Assembly (NCBI GenBank): GCA_016707115.1
Contig: JADJIH010000002.1
Coordinates: forward strand, 305,628-369,627
Reading direction: 5' to 3'
Source of the DNA: Ignavibacteriales bacterium
GTDB taxonomy: Bacteria > Bacteroidota > Ignavibacteria > Ignavibacteriales > Ignavibacteriaceae
DNA: 64,000 nucleotides
The position numbers and the translations under genes are program-made. Positions 7,688-16,493 of the stretch are shown here, in pieces; position 1 is the stretch's first letter; each line of letters starts with the position of its first letter. Below the pieces are notes generated by a model, which was not told the origin of the DNA, ran no database searches, and saw nothing but the letters and a program-made list of their open reading frames with translations.

Positions 7688-10600
7688 TTATGATTTGCCG
7701 TGACATTGTTTATATTTTTTGCCGCTTCCGCAAGGACAAGGATCATTGCGCCCAATTTTTTCTTCCACATGAATGGTTTGAACTTTGCCTTCTGGATTTG
7801 TTTGAGGTGGACGATTTGACAATCCGATATTTTCCGTACTCTGTTTACTTTCCATCATTCTTATGGGTGCAGTTCTCTTTCTTTGAACTTCTTCAGGTGC
7901 ATGTGGAAAGAACTTAAATGCAAATGAGACCGATTCGTTTCTTATCTGATTTAACAATTCAACAAATAATTTAAAAGCCTCACCCTTATATTCTATTAAA
8001 GGATCTTTCTGTCCGTATGCTCTTAATCCAATACCTTCTTTAAGATCATCCATTTCCCGCAGATGTTCTTTCCATTTATGATCTAGCACACTAAGCACTG
8101 CATATCTTTCTAATCTTGCCATCAATTCAGATCCTAGCATTTCCTCTTTTCTTTTATAAAACTCATGTGCAGCATCTATAATACGTTTCTTTACTCCAGT
8201 CTCACCAAGTGATTCAAATTCTTCGGGTTCAAGTTTAATATCAACAAGTAAACTCTGTAACAACTGCTCCCTAATAGCGATAACATTTACTTCTTCAAAA
8301 TTCTTTTCAACAATTTCATCAATCATCTCCTCCATAAGCCCGAGAAGTTCACTTTTTAGTCTATCACCCTGTAATGCTTTTTTTCTTCTGGAGTAAATAA
8401 CTTCACGTTGCGAATTCATCGTGTTATCATACTCTAATAATCTTTTTCTTATGGCAAAGTTATTCTCTTCAACTTTTTTCTGAGCACGTTCAACAGATTT
8501 ACTAATCATCGGATGCTGAATTACTTCACCTTCTTTAATTCCAATTCTTTCCATAACAGATGAAATTCTATCACTGCCGAATAATCTCATCAAATCATCT
8601 TCCAAAGAAAGATAGAATTTAGAAACGCCTGGATCACCCTGTCTACCGGCTCTACCTCTTAATTGTCTGTCAATTCTTCTTGATTCATGTCTTTCAGTTC
8701 CAAGAATATATAGTCCACCTTTATCCACAACTCCGGCGCCGAGTTTAATATCTGTACCTCTACCAGCCATATTGGTGGCAATTGTAACAGCACCGAGTTC
8801 ACCTGCATGCTGCACAACTTCAGCTTCCTTCTGATGCTGTTTTGCATTAAGTACATTATGCTGAACACCTTTACGTTTTAACATTCGGCTTATTGTTTCG
8901 GAAACTTCTACAGATGTTGTACCTACAAGTACTGGTCTGCCTTCTTTTTTCAATGTTTCAATCTGTTCAATTATAGCATTATACTTTTCACGTTTGGTTT
9001 TATAAACCGCGTCATCCTGATCATCTCTTGCAATAGGCCTGTTGGTAGGTATAACCACAACTTCCAATTTGTAAATTTCAAAGAACTCGCCTTCTTCTGT
9101 TTCTGCAGTTCCAGTCATACCGGCAAGTTTATTGTACATTCTAAAATAATTTTGAAGTGTGATAGTGGCGAGTGTTTGAGAATCTCTTTCAACTTTCACA
9201 TTTTCTTTAGCTTCAATAGCTTGATGTAAACCATCGCTATATCGTCTGCCAGGTAAAACACGGCCAGTAAATTCATCTACGATTGCAATCTTTCCTTCAT
9301 CAGTTACAACATACTCAACATCTTTTTCAAAAAGCGTATAAGCTTTTAATAATTGATTAAGAGTATGAATTCTATCGCTAGCTTCAGAATATTTTTTGTA
9401 GAGAACATCTTTTCGTTTAACTTTATCTTCGATCGAAATTGTCTCATCATTTTCAAACTTGCTTATTTCATATCCAAGATCAGGCAAAACAAAATATTCT
9501 TTTTCAAAACCGCTGCCTTTTGCAAGTTCTTCTCTGCCTTTTTCGGTAAGATCTATCTGGTTGCTCTTTTCATCGATAACAAAATAAAGTTCTTCATCAA
9601 TGATATGCATGTTCTTACCTTTTTCTCTCAGATATTCCATCTCGGTACTTTGCACTAACCTCTTTAATGATGGTTCCGAAAGAACTTTTGCAAGTTTATT
9701 ATTTTTTGGTAAGCCGCGTTGTGCGCGGAATAATAAAACTCCCGCTTCTGTTTCATTTTTTCCGCCATTCAACAAATCCTCTGCTTGCTGAACAAGTGTG
9801 GCAACAAGATTTTTTTGAAGTCTGAATACTCTTTCAATTCTTGGTTTCATATCATTAAACTGCTGATCATCTCTATCAACAGGACCGGAAATTATAAGCG
9901 GTGTTCTAGCTTCATCGATCAATACAGAATCCACTTCATCCACAATAGCGTAGTTATGTTTGCGCTGTACTTGTTGCGATAAATCAACAGACATATTATC
10001 ACGCAGATAATCAAAACCAAATTCATTGTTTGTTCCATATGTAATATCACAAGCGTATTGTTGTTGGCGCTGCGCGGAATCCATAGTATTTAATATCACC
10101 CCAACTGTTAACCCATGAAATCTAAAAATCTCTCCCATCCACTCACTATCACGCTTTGCAAGATAATCGTTAACAGTAACAAGATGTACCCCACGACCAG
10201 TTAACGAATTAAGATACATAGGCAATGTAGCAACAAGAGTCTTTCCTTCACCCGTACCCATTTCCGCAATCTTACCCTGATGAAGTACTATTCCACCAAT
10301 AAGCTGTACATCGTAAGGAACCATATCCCAGTTAAGTTTATTCCCGGCAACAGTCCAGCTTTTTCCAACCAATCGTTGGCAAGTTGATTTTACAACAGCA
10401 TAAGCTTCCGGCAATAGCTCATCAAGAATTTCCTCATACTCATCATTTAGTTTTTCTTCCAGTTCATCAAGTTCATCATAAGCGGTGTTGCGATCAAATT
10501 CTTCATCAGACTGTAAGCGAGTTTTTAGCTCGTTAATATTTTTTCTTGTTTCCTCAGTATGCGTCTGAATCTTTTCTCTAAATTCTTTTGTCTTGTTTAC

Positions 10601-10726
10601 TAATTCATCATCGGTAAGATTTTTAATTGTTTCATAGTGGCTATTAATTTCTGTAACGATAGGCCATAAAACTTTAAGATCTTTTTCGTGTTTATCACCA
10701 AATAATTTTTTAATCAGTTTTAACAT
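7688..10726 (-). CDS. secA: preprotein translocase ATPase SecA
   Basis: Motor ATPase that pushes unfolded preproteins through SecYEG. The Walker A motif is 'GTGEGKT' (residues 157-163), the DEAD-type Walker B is in 'AIVDEVDSVLIDEAR', the preprotein cross-linking and helical scaffold regions follow, and the C-terminus carries the zinc-binding SEC-C motif 'CPCGSGKKYKQCHG'. At 1012 residues it is longer than the 830-900 of most SecAs because of an insertion between about residues 310 and 420, as is common in Bacteroidota/Chlorobi SecA. SecG is encoded at 50329. It probably heads an operon with glnB. Confidence 0.97.
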   Translation of the reverse strand: MLKLIKKLFGDKHEKDLKVLWPIVTEINSHYETIKNLTDDELVNKTKEFREKIQTHTEETRKNINELKTRLQSDEEFDRNTAYDELDELEEKLNDEYEEILDELLPEAYAVVKSTCQRLVGKSWTVAGNKLNWDMVPYDVQLIGGIVLHQGKIAEMGTGEGKTLVATLPMYLNSLTGRGVHLVTVNDYLAKRDSEWMGEIFRFHGLTVGVILNTMDSAQRQQQYACDITYGTNNEFGFDYLRDNMSVDLSQQVQRKHNYAIVDEVDSVLIDEARTPLIISGPVDRDDQQFNDMKPRIERVFRLQKNLVATLVQQAEDLLNGGKNETEAGVLLFRAQRGLPKNNKLAKVLSEPSLKRLVQSTEMEYLREKGKNMHIIDEELYFVIDEKSNQIDLTEKGREELAKGSGFEKEYFVLPDLGYEISKFENDETISIEDKVKRKDVLYKKYSEASDRIHTLNQLLKAYTLFEKDVEYVVTDEGKIAIVDEFTGRVLPGRRYSDGLHQAIEAKENVKVERDSQTLATITLQNYFRMYNKLAGMTGTAETEEGEFFEIYKLEVVVIPTNRPIARDDQDDAVYKTKREKYNAIIEQIETLKKEGRPVLVGTTSVEVSETISRMLKRKGVQHNVLNAKQHQKEAEVVQHAGELGAVTIATNMAGRGTDIKLGAGVVDKGGLYILGTERHESRRIDRQLRGRAGRQGDPGVSKFYLSLEDDLMRLFGSDRISSVMERIGIKEGEVIQHPMISKSVERAQKKVEENNFAIRKRLLEYDNTMNSQREVIYSRRKKALQGDRLKSELLGLMEEMIDEIVEKNFEEVNVIAIREQLLQSLLVDIKLEPEEFESLGETGVKKRIIDAAHEFYKRKEEMLGSELMARLERYAVLSVLDHKWKEHLREMDDLKEGIGLRAYGQKDPLIEYKGEAFKLFVELLNQIRNESVSFAFKFFPHAPEEVQRKRTAPIRMMESKQSTENIGLSNRPPQTNPEGKVQTIHVEEKIGRNDPCPCGSGKKYKQCHGKS

Positions 10727-10814
10727 TTCGTACCCGTATCTCCATTAGTAATTATATATTGAAAAATTAAAGATAGATGTTCTGACATGCAATTTAAGAA
10801 TTATTGGACAAAGA

Positions 10815-10861
10815 ATTTGCCTGATATTTTAGACCAGTGCGTTAAAACATCAGGCAAATTT
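10815..10861 (-). terminator. hairpin downstream of SGNH hydrolase gene
   Basis: Two 18-base arms (10815-10832 and 10844-10861) are inverted copies with a single mismatch, separated by an 11-base loop. It lies between the stop of the SGNH hydrolase gene and secA. The T-tract after it is weak, so factor-independent termination is likely but not certain. Confidence 0.55.
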
Positions 10862-10906
10862 TAGAAATTAATTCATCAATTAGGTAACTAATATTATGAT
10901 CTATTA

Positions 10907-11599
10907 TTACCTAAGTGCCTCAGCTATAGCATTTTCAACTATTGGCTCCATAATATTGTAACCGGCTAAGTTTGGATGAACACCATCTTCAGAATATTCT
11001 TTTTTCAGTCCATTACGCTGATCAGCCATTGGAGCAAAATAATCCACATAAATAATTTTGTTCTTGACTGCGTATTCTTTTATCCATTTATTTAAATCAA
11101 CAATTTTTTGTGCTGGTTCAAGTCCCGGTTTCCAAGGATAATCGTACGCAGGCAGTATCGAACATAATACAGCTTTAATATTATTAGCATTTGCAATCTC
11201 AACCATAGATGCAATATTGTCCTCAATCATTTCTAAAGTAGATGGACCTGTGTTTCCGGCAATATCATTTGTGCCGGCTAATATCACAACAACTTTTGGT
11301 TTAAGATTTACAACGTCGGATCTAAATCGTACAAGAATTTGTGGAGTAGTTTGACCACTTATTCCTCTGTTAATGTAGGATTTACCTACAAAGAAATTAG
11401 GGTTAACTTCAATCCATCCCTGAGTTATTGAATTACCAATAAAAACAACCCGATTTTCGTTATCTGCTGGTAAACCAATTTTTAGATTTTCTTCTTTGTA
11501 TCTGTTAAGATTTGCCCAGTCATTATCTTGTGCGAGTAATATTTCTTCCATAAATATAAAAGTTAGAATTATGTAAAATAATAATTGAATGTGCTTCAT
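10907..11599 (-). CDS. secreted SGNH/GDSL-family hydrolase
   Basis: Esterase/lipase-type hydrolase, probably acting on acetyl or acyl groups of carbohydrates. An N-terminal signal peptide runs to about residue 23 ('LLAQ'). The block I nucleophile is Ser57 in 'VVFIGNSITQGW', block III is 'LAGTNDIAGN', and block V gives Asp205 and His208 in 'DGVHPN', so the catalytic set is complete. It starts 24 bases after the GH30 glycosidase stop on the same strand, so the pair probably works together on an acylated polysaccharide. The substrate is inferred from context only. Confidence 0.85.
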   Translation of the reverse strand: MKHIQLLFYIILTFIFMEEILLAQDNDWANLNRYKEENLKIGLPADNENRVVFIGNSITQGWIEVNPNFFVGKSYINRGISGQTTPQILVRFRSDVVNLKPKVVVILAGTNDIAGNTGPSTLEMIEDNIASMVEIANANNIKAVLCSILPAYDYPWKPGLEPAQKIVDLNKWIKEYAVKNKIIYVDYFAPMADQRNGLKKEYSEDGVHPNLAGYNIMEPIVENAIAEALR

Positions 11600-11623
11600 A
11601 AATTTATACTCAACGTTCTTTCT

Positions 11624-13084
11624 TTAATAAACTAATGTTTGAATAGCGTGTGCAGGAATAACAACTTCAATAGCGCTCGATGTTCCAACGTATAATTTGT
11701 ATTTTATTTCAAGATCACTTTGATTCATTACAACAGTAACAATATTCCCATTTTCATTCATAAAAGAAGTGCTTAGCAAATGACTTCTACTGCTCACGGT
11801 GCTTATGCGTTTTGCATTTGGTCTGATAAACTTTGAAAAATGTCCTATGTAATAATAAGATGGAGTATAAATCAGCTCACCGGTTTTAGTATCTCCGTGC
11901 AGCGGCGCAAAGCAAAAATTCTCGACGTGATTTGGTCCACCCTTTTCATCAAGCAGAATATTCCAATCAGTCCAGCCAACTGTTCCATTATTAAAATCGT
12001 TTATCATAGATCGGCCATATCGTTCAGCGTTTCTCCATGTTTGATATCCTTCTGGTCTAAAACTTTCTGCACAACCTTCCGTAAATAAAAGCGGTTTATC
12101 AGGAAATGATTCATATACATTTCTTACATTGTCGTACATTTCCTCACCACCAGCCCAGGATTCATACCAATGGAACCCAACACCCCATGCATATTTTGAT
12201 GCATCCGGATCTTGTAAAATCGTGTTAGCTCTGTGGTTTATTAAATCACGGTTATGATCCCACACAACAATTTTTTTATCCGCTAATCCTTCTCGTTCCA
12301 TTGTTGGACCAAGAAAGTTTTTAAGAAAATCTCTTTCTTCTTCGGCAGTAAAAATACACGATTCCCATTTTTGTGTTGCCATCGGTTCATTTTGAAGAGT
12401 GATACCCCAAACTGGAATTCCTTCAGTTTCATAAGCTTTAATAAACTTTGTATAATAATTAGCCCACGATTGAGCGTACTCAGGTAATAACTTTCCTCCT
12501 CTTAACATATTATTGTTATCTTTCATAAATGCCGGCGGACTCCACGGACTTGCATAAAACAACAAATTTCCGCCTGCTGTCTCAATTGCTTTTTTGATAA
12601 GTGGAATACGGAATTGTTTATCGTGCTGAATACTAAAAGATTTTAAATCTTTATCACCTTCAGCAACGTAAGTATAACTACCAGAGCTAAAATCACAGCT
12701 ATGAATATTAGTTCGTATTAAAGTATATCCAATTCCTTTTTCTTTATCATAGTACGCATTTAAAAGCTCTTGCTGTTTATCTGCGGATAATTTAGCAAAC
12801 ACTTCTGCTGATGCATCTGTTATGGCTCCGCCAATTCCAATAAATGACTGATACTGTTTTTGCGGGTTCACAAAAACTGATACTTCTGATTCAATTGGTT
12901 GAGGAGTTTCCTTAAATTTTAAATTTTCGGTAAGAGTCAATCTGTGATCTGTATTTGATGCGGTAGTATATAGTTTTACTTCACTGTTAATGCTATATGG
13001 CGGTAGTGAATCATCAATATGAGATGATGTTGAGCATCCGAAAAGTATAGCAAATAAAGACAAGGTTGTTAAAAATGTTTTCAT
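11624..13084 (-). CDS. GH30-family glycoside hydrolase, lipoprotein
   Basis: Retaining glycosidase of the glucosylceramidase-like family. A lipoprotein signal ends at Cys17 ('ILFGC'). The (beta/alpha)8 catalytic domain shows the acid/base Glu233 in 'TLQNEP' and the nucleophile Glu336 in 'LLFTEG', with 'YTLIRTNIHSCDFS' near the start of the barrel and the beta-sandwich domain at the C-terminus. At 486 residues it has the usual length. It precedes the SGNH hydrolase gene with a 24-base gap. GH30 members cleave beta-1,6-glucan, beta-glucosides or xylan; specificity cannot be assigned. Confidence 0.9.
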   Translation of the reverse strand: MKTFLTTLSLFAILFGCSTSSHIDDSLPPYSINSEVKLYTTASNTDHRLTLTENLKFKETPQPIESEVSVFVNPQKQYQSFIGIGGAITDASAEVFAKLSADKQQELLNAYYDKEKGIGYTLIRTNIHSCDFSSGSYTYVAEGDKDLKSFSIQHDKQFRIPLIKKAIETAGGNLLFYASPWSPPAFMKDNNNMLRGGKLLPEYAQSWANYYTKFIKAYETEGIPVWGITLQNEPMATQKWESCIFTAEEERDFLKNFLGPTMEREGLADKKIVVWDHNRDLINHRANTILQDPDASKYAWGVGFHWYESWAGGEEMYDNVRNVYESFPDKPLLFTEGCAESFRPEGYQTWRNAERYGRSMINDFNNGTVGWTDWNILLDEKGGPNHVENFCFAPLHGDTKTGELIYTPSYYYIGHFSKFIRPNAKRISTVSSRSHLLSTSFMNENGNIVTVVMNQSDLEIKYKLYVGTSSAIEVVIPAHAIQTLVY

Positions 13085-13215
13085 ATTTTTTTTGTATTGT
13101 GATTATGTGTTATTGTAATTGCAAGTTTAATTTTCTACCAAAAAATTTTATTAAATGTCTTGCTGAAATTAGTTAAAGGTTAAAAAGACTACAAGAATTT
13201 TATGAAATGTAATAA

Positions 13216-13246
13216 ATAAAAAAGGCGACTCATAAGAATCGCCATA
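13216..13246 (-). terminator. terminator of 29-residue-repeat T9SS gene
   Basis: A short hairpin with arms GGCGA/TCGCC and an A/T-rich loop is followed on the minus strand by a run of T. It lies 30 bases past the stop at 13277. The same hairpin design is found after two other T9SS genes (near 14880 and 15750). Confidence 0.7.
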
Positions 13247-13276
13247 ATTTAAAATTGGTTTTAAGGTGTTTATAAT

Positions 13277-14791
13277 TTATTTAAGAACAATCATCTTCTT
13301 AGTTTGAGAGAACTTACCAGAATCCAACTTATAAAAATATGTTCCGCTTGTAAGGTTAGCTGAATCAAAATTTACTTCATAAACTCCTGGGGTTCTTGTT
13401 TCATTTATCAGCACAGCAACCTCTTCACCAAGTATCGAGTAAATTTTTAGTGAAGTGAAAGCTGTCTGTGAAATTGCATACCGAATTTTTGTTGTTGGAT
13501 TAAAAGGGTTTGGATAGTTATTATAAAGTGCAAAAGTCTCGGGTTTTAAACCAATTAATTTATCATCAATCGTAGTTGTTGGAATATATGTTAACATTTC
13601 CTTCCAGAAGTTCACCCAAACTGAATCGTCCCATCGTTGAATAAGTATTTCTGACTTGCAATTATTTCCATTGTATGTATATGAAATCCTCGAAACATTC
13701 ACCCAAGCAGAACCATTCCAATCTTGATCTTGTGAGTCCAATATATTATTAAACAAATCGTATGTAAAAGAATTTTTGCTTTTATTTACCCAGGTGGAAT
13801 TACCCCAATCTTGATGGAGTGATTCAGTTAAATTATTGTGATTATCATACGTATAAGTAATCTTTGCGACATTAACCCAACCAGAATCGTCCATTGTTTG
13901 AGCAAGTAATTCTATAGTGTTGTTATTATTATCATATGTATATGCAGTCCTTCCTAAGGTAACCCAAACTAACCCATCCCAATTTTGACGGAGTATTTCT
14001 GTCTGATTGTTATTTCCATCATATGTATATACATTCTTCCAATAATTTGTCCAAACAGAATCATACCAAGTTTGATATATCTCATTTGTTATAAAGTTAT
14101 AAACATTATAATTCATATTATACTTATCATAGTTCATCCAAGATGTATCATTCCAAATTCGATGTTGTCTTTCTATTAGGTCATTATTCTCATTGTATTT
14201 GTATAAAGCCATCACATTATTCACCCAAGAAGTATATTCCCAAATTTGTTCAAGCAATTCTACCGGATCATTATTTACTTCGTATGTAAATAAACCCTGC
14301 ATATTATTAACCCAGTCAGAACCATACCAATTTTGATAGAGGTATTCTGTCTGGTTATTATTCCCATCATAATTATATGATCGCTTATTGGAATTTTGCC
14401 AAATAGTGTTATCCCAATTCTGGGATATTCCTTCATCTAATAAAAAACCCTTTTCCAATAAATCATCATCTAAAGCATTTATTACATATTTCCAATCAGT
14501 GTCAATTTCTTCAAAAATATTTACCGGCTGATACCTAATTGTTAATTTCCAATTTATACAATTCAAATTAAACAGTAATGATTCTTTAATATTTACTTTC
14601 TGTAAATAATCAGCATTCGACTTTCCATTTTTATTTATTCTTTGTGCAGTATTTTTATCCGAGAACGCCTCACTTTGTTTTATGCTCTGACCAAACGTTA
14701 ATATAAATGACAACGAGAAGACAAATACCATTTGTAAACAGATTTTACCAGAGTAAGAGTTGAACTTTGACAACAACTTTAAAATTAACAT
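13277..14791 (-). CDS. T9SS cargo protein with nine 29-residue YD-like repeats
   Basis: A 504-residue secreted protein with a hydrophobic signal segment (about residues 20-35) after a rather long N-terminus, then a 95-residue unknown region, and from Trp131 nine complete units of exactly 29 residues plus a partial tenth (Trp392 onward). Each unit begins W-V-N and contains 'YTYDxNNN' followed by 'WxxS', which resembles YD/RHS repeats. The C-terminal 80 residues are a T9SS type A sorting domain ('NYPNPFNPTTKIRY', ending 'KKMIVLK'), so the protein should be exported and attached or released at the surface. No enzymatic motif is visible. The sorting domain is almost identical in DNA to that of the next T9SS gene. 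Confidence 0.8.
   Translation of the reverse strand: MLILKLLSKFNSYSGKICLQMVFVFSLSFILTFGQSIKQSEAFSDKNTAQRINKNGKSNADYLQKVNIKESLLFNLNCINWKLTIRYQPVNIFEEIDTDWKYVINALDDDLLEKGFLLDEGISQNWDNTIWQNSNKRSYNYDGNNNQTEYLYQNWYGSDWVNNMQGLFTYEVNNDPVELLEQIWEYTSWVNNVMALYKYNENNDLIERQHRIWNDTSWMNYDKYNMNYNVYNFITNEIYQTWYDSVWTNYWKNVYTYDGNNNQTEILRQNWDGLVWVTLGRTAYTYDNNNNTIELLAQTMDDSGWVNVAKITYTYDNHNNLTESLHQDWGNSTWVNKSKNSFTYDLFNNILDSQDQDWNGSAWVNVSRISYTYNGNNCKSEILIQRWDDSVWVNFWKEMLTYIPTTTIDDKLIGLKPETFALYNNYPNPFNPTTKIRYAISQTAFTSLKIYSILGEEVAVLINETRTPGVYEVNFDSANLTSGTYFYKLDSGKFSQTKKMIVLK
13619..14401 (-). repeat. nine in-frame 87-bp coding repeats
   Basis: The repeats are in step with the codons (9 x 87 bp) and start at the codon for Trp131 of the T9SS protein. 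The DNA copies have diverged, but the spacing is kept exactly, with no insertion or deletion between units. Confidence 0.85.
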
Positions 14792-14875
14792 ATTGATCCT
14801 CCCTTGTAATTGAATGCCAAAAAATAAATTTTGATGTGATCATATTAAATTTAAAAATATTATTGGATAAAGAAA

Positions 14876-14904
14876 AAAACTACTCAGAAGAATCGCCATA
14901 ATTT
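14876..14904 (-). terminator. probable terminator, copy of the GGCGA/TCGCC cassette
   Basis: The sequence past the stop at 14931 is a diverged copy of the terminator region at 13216. One arm has drifted, so the hairpin is weaker here, but the flanking bases ('agaatcgccataatttaaaatt') still match, showing that terminator and sorting domain were copied together. Confidence 0.4.
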
Positions 14905-14930
14905 AAAATTGTTTTTAAAAAATCTATAAT

Positions 14931-15593
14931 TTATTTGAGAACAATCATCTTCTTAGTTTGAGAGAAATTACCAGATTCCAACTTATAAAAATATGTTCCG
15001 CTTGTAAGGTTAGCTGAATCAAAATTTACTTCATAAACTCCTGGGGTTCTTGTTTCATTTATCAGCACAGCAACCTCTTCACCAAGTATCGAGTAAATTT
15101 TTAGTGAAGTGAAAGCTGTCTGTGAAATTGCATACCGAATTTTTGTTGAAGGATTAAAAGGATTTGGATAATTATCATAAAGTGTAAAAATTTCTGGTCT
15201 TAACCCAACGAGTTCTTCATCGATTCCGGTTACATTTATTACAGCTGATGTAGTACCCCATTTTCTTGAAGGACTCTTAAATCCCGCATTAACAGTATAT
15301 GTTCCTGGGGATGGTGCAGTTAATGTAAAAGGATTGGTTGAAGTCGAATTAATTACTGCAACTACATTTCCACTAGAATTAACAAGTTCACCACCAACTT
15401 TACTTGTTGTTCCAGTAACAGTTATTCTTACTTGAAAATTGTTAAGCACTTCCGCGGTTACGATTCCAGACTCAGAGGTATGACATCCTGAACCACCGCA
15501 TCCAGGACCAGAATTAAAACCGGGTTCAGATTTTGTAAATGATATAAATACAATAAAAATGGCAATTAGTGATAAAAAAAGGGATATTTTCAT
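14931..15593 (-). CDS. T9SS cargo protein with CX4CH haem-like motif
   Basis: A 220-residue exported protein. A signal peptide of about 22 residues is followed by 'GPGCGGSGCH', which is C-x4-C-H, a variant of the c-type haem site, in the position where related 'choice-of-anchor V' T9SS proteins carry CXXCH. A beta-sandwich-like domain of about 90 residues follows, then the T9SS type A sorting domain (ending 'KKMIVLK'). Whether haem is bound cannot be told. The last 70 codons match the neighbouring gene at 13277 at about 97% in DNA. Confidence 0.75.
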   Translation of the reverse strand: MKISLFLSLIAIFIVFISFTKSEPGFNSGPGCGGSGCHTSESGIVTAEVLNNFQVRITVTGTTSKVGGELVNSSGNVVAVINSTSTNPFTLTAPSPGTYTVNAGFKSPSRKWGTTSAVINVTGIDEELVGLRPEIFTLYDNYPNPFNPSTKIRYAISQTAFTSLKIYSILGEEVAVLINETRTPGVYEVNFDSANLTSGTYFYKLESGNFSQTKKMIVLK

Positions 15594-15747
15594 AATTAAT
15601 TCCTAAAATAGTAATTATTGGTAATTGACAATTCTTATGCCTTAAATAACAATCTAACATAATGATAAAAGTGACAATAAACGCTAATCAGTGACAATAC
15701 AGGCGGGAAATAAGTAATAGAAGTCATTTTTACTCAGTCACAAACAA

Positions 15748-15775
15748 AAAAGGCGACTCAAAAGAATCGCCTTTA
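15748..15775 (-). terminator. rho-independent terminator after BNR/T9SS gene
   Basis: A GGCGA/TCGCC hairpin followed on the minus strand by a run of six T lies 28 bases past the stop of the T9SS sorting domain at 15803. It is the best-preserved of the three copies of this terminator. Confidence 0.75.
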
Positions 15776-15802
15776 TTCAAAATTGAGTTTAACTATTAGT
15801 AT

Positions 15803-16493
15803 TTACTTTAGCATAACCATTTTTTTCGTTTGAGAAAAACTACCGGCATTTACCTGATAAATGTAAGTACCGCTTGCAACATGCTGGCCTAGATCGTTCT
15901 TTCCATTCCAGGTTACTTCATAAGTTCCAGCACCCTGATAATTATTTACAAGCTCGGTCACTTTGCTTCCGTTAATATCATAAATAGTTATTTTAACATT
16001 TCTTCCCTCAGGTAACGCATATTTAAACTTTGTTGTTGGATTAAAAGGATTGGGATAATTATAACTGAGATCAAATTCTTTTGGAATTTCATTACTTATT
16101 TCAGCAACAGAAGTTGGATATCCGAGAAGTTTAAAATAAGTTTCGTTCCAGGATGACCAAGATGAACCATTAAAATCCCAAGCTCTTCCGTTATTAGTAA
16201 CATCGTAACCATAAAGCGGTAAATTAACACCATCATATTTAAGCCCAACAAAGAAATCACCATTTACAACTATGTTATATGATGAAAGACTTGTTACATC
16301 CCAAGCACGATAAGTTGCATAAAGTTCTAAAATTAAGACTCACAATATCCTACCAGGTTGTCAGGACGGCTTAATGAACAATACATTTAGAATTTGCATT
16401 ACCATGAAAATACTGCTGTATAATATATTTTCAATCTGGGTTAAAATTATTGCTTGAGAAGTTCGTTTCATCTCATGTATTTGACCTGTGTCA
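15803..16493 (-). pseudogene. detached C-terminal domain and sorting signal of BNR protein
   Basis: From 16338 to 15803 one frame encodes a beta-sandwich ending seen in many T9SS propeller proteins ('NGRAWDFNGSSWSSWNETYF') and a complete type A sorting domain ('NYPNPFNPTTKFK', ending 'KKMVMLK'). It is out of frame with the propeller gene upstream and has no start of its own. Between 16340 and 16535 the expected first half of the domain can still be read, but in three different frames: 'PGGGYTARLMTQVKY' and 'KIYYTAVF', then 'HGNANSK', then 'QPGRIL' and 'LILELYATYRAW', with several stop codons between. So this is the end of the gene at 16494-18860, broken by multiple lesions or sequencing errors. 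Confidence 0.75.

Noticed and set aside
7688..10726. Several antisense open frames of 60-100 codons across secA
   Set aside because: They have no ribosome-binding site or recognisable protein pattern, and open frames opposite a long AT-rich gene are expected by chance.
13619..14401. Tandem 87-bp units as a CRISPR-like or satellite DNA array
   Set aside because: The units are in frame, diverged in DNA and conserved in protein pattern, so they are coding repeats.
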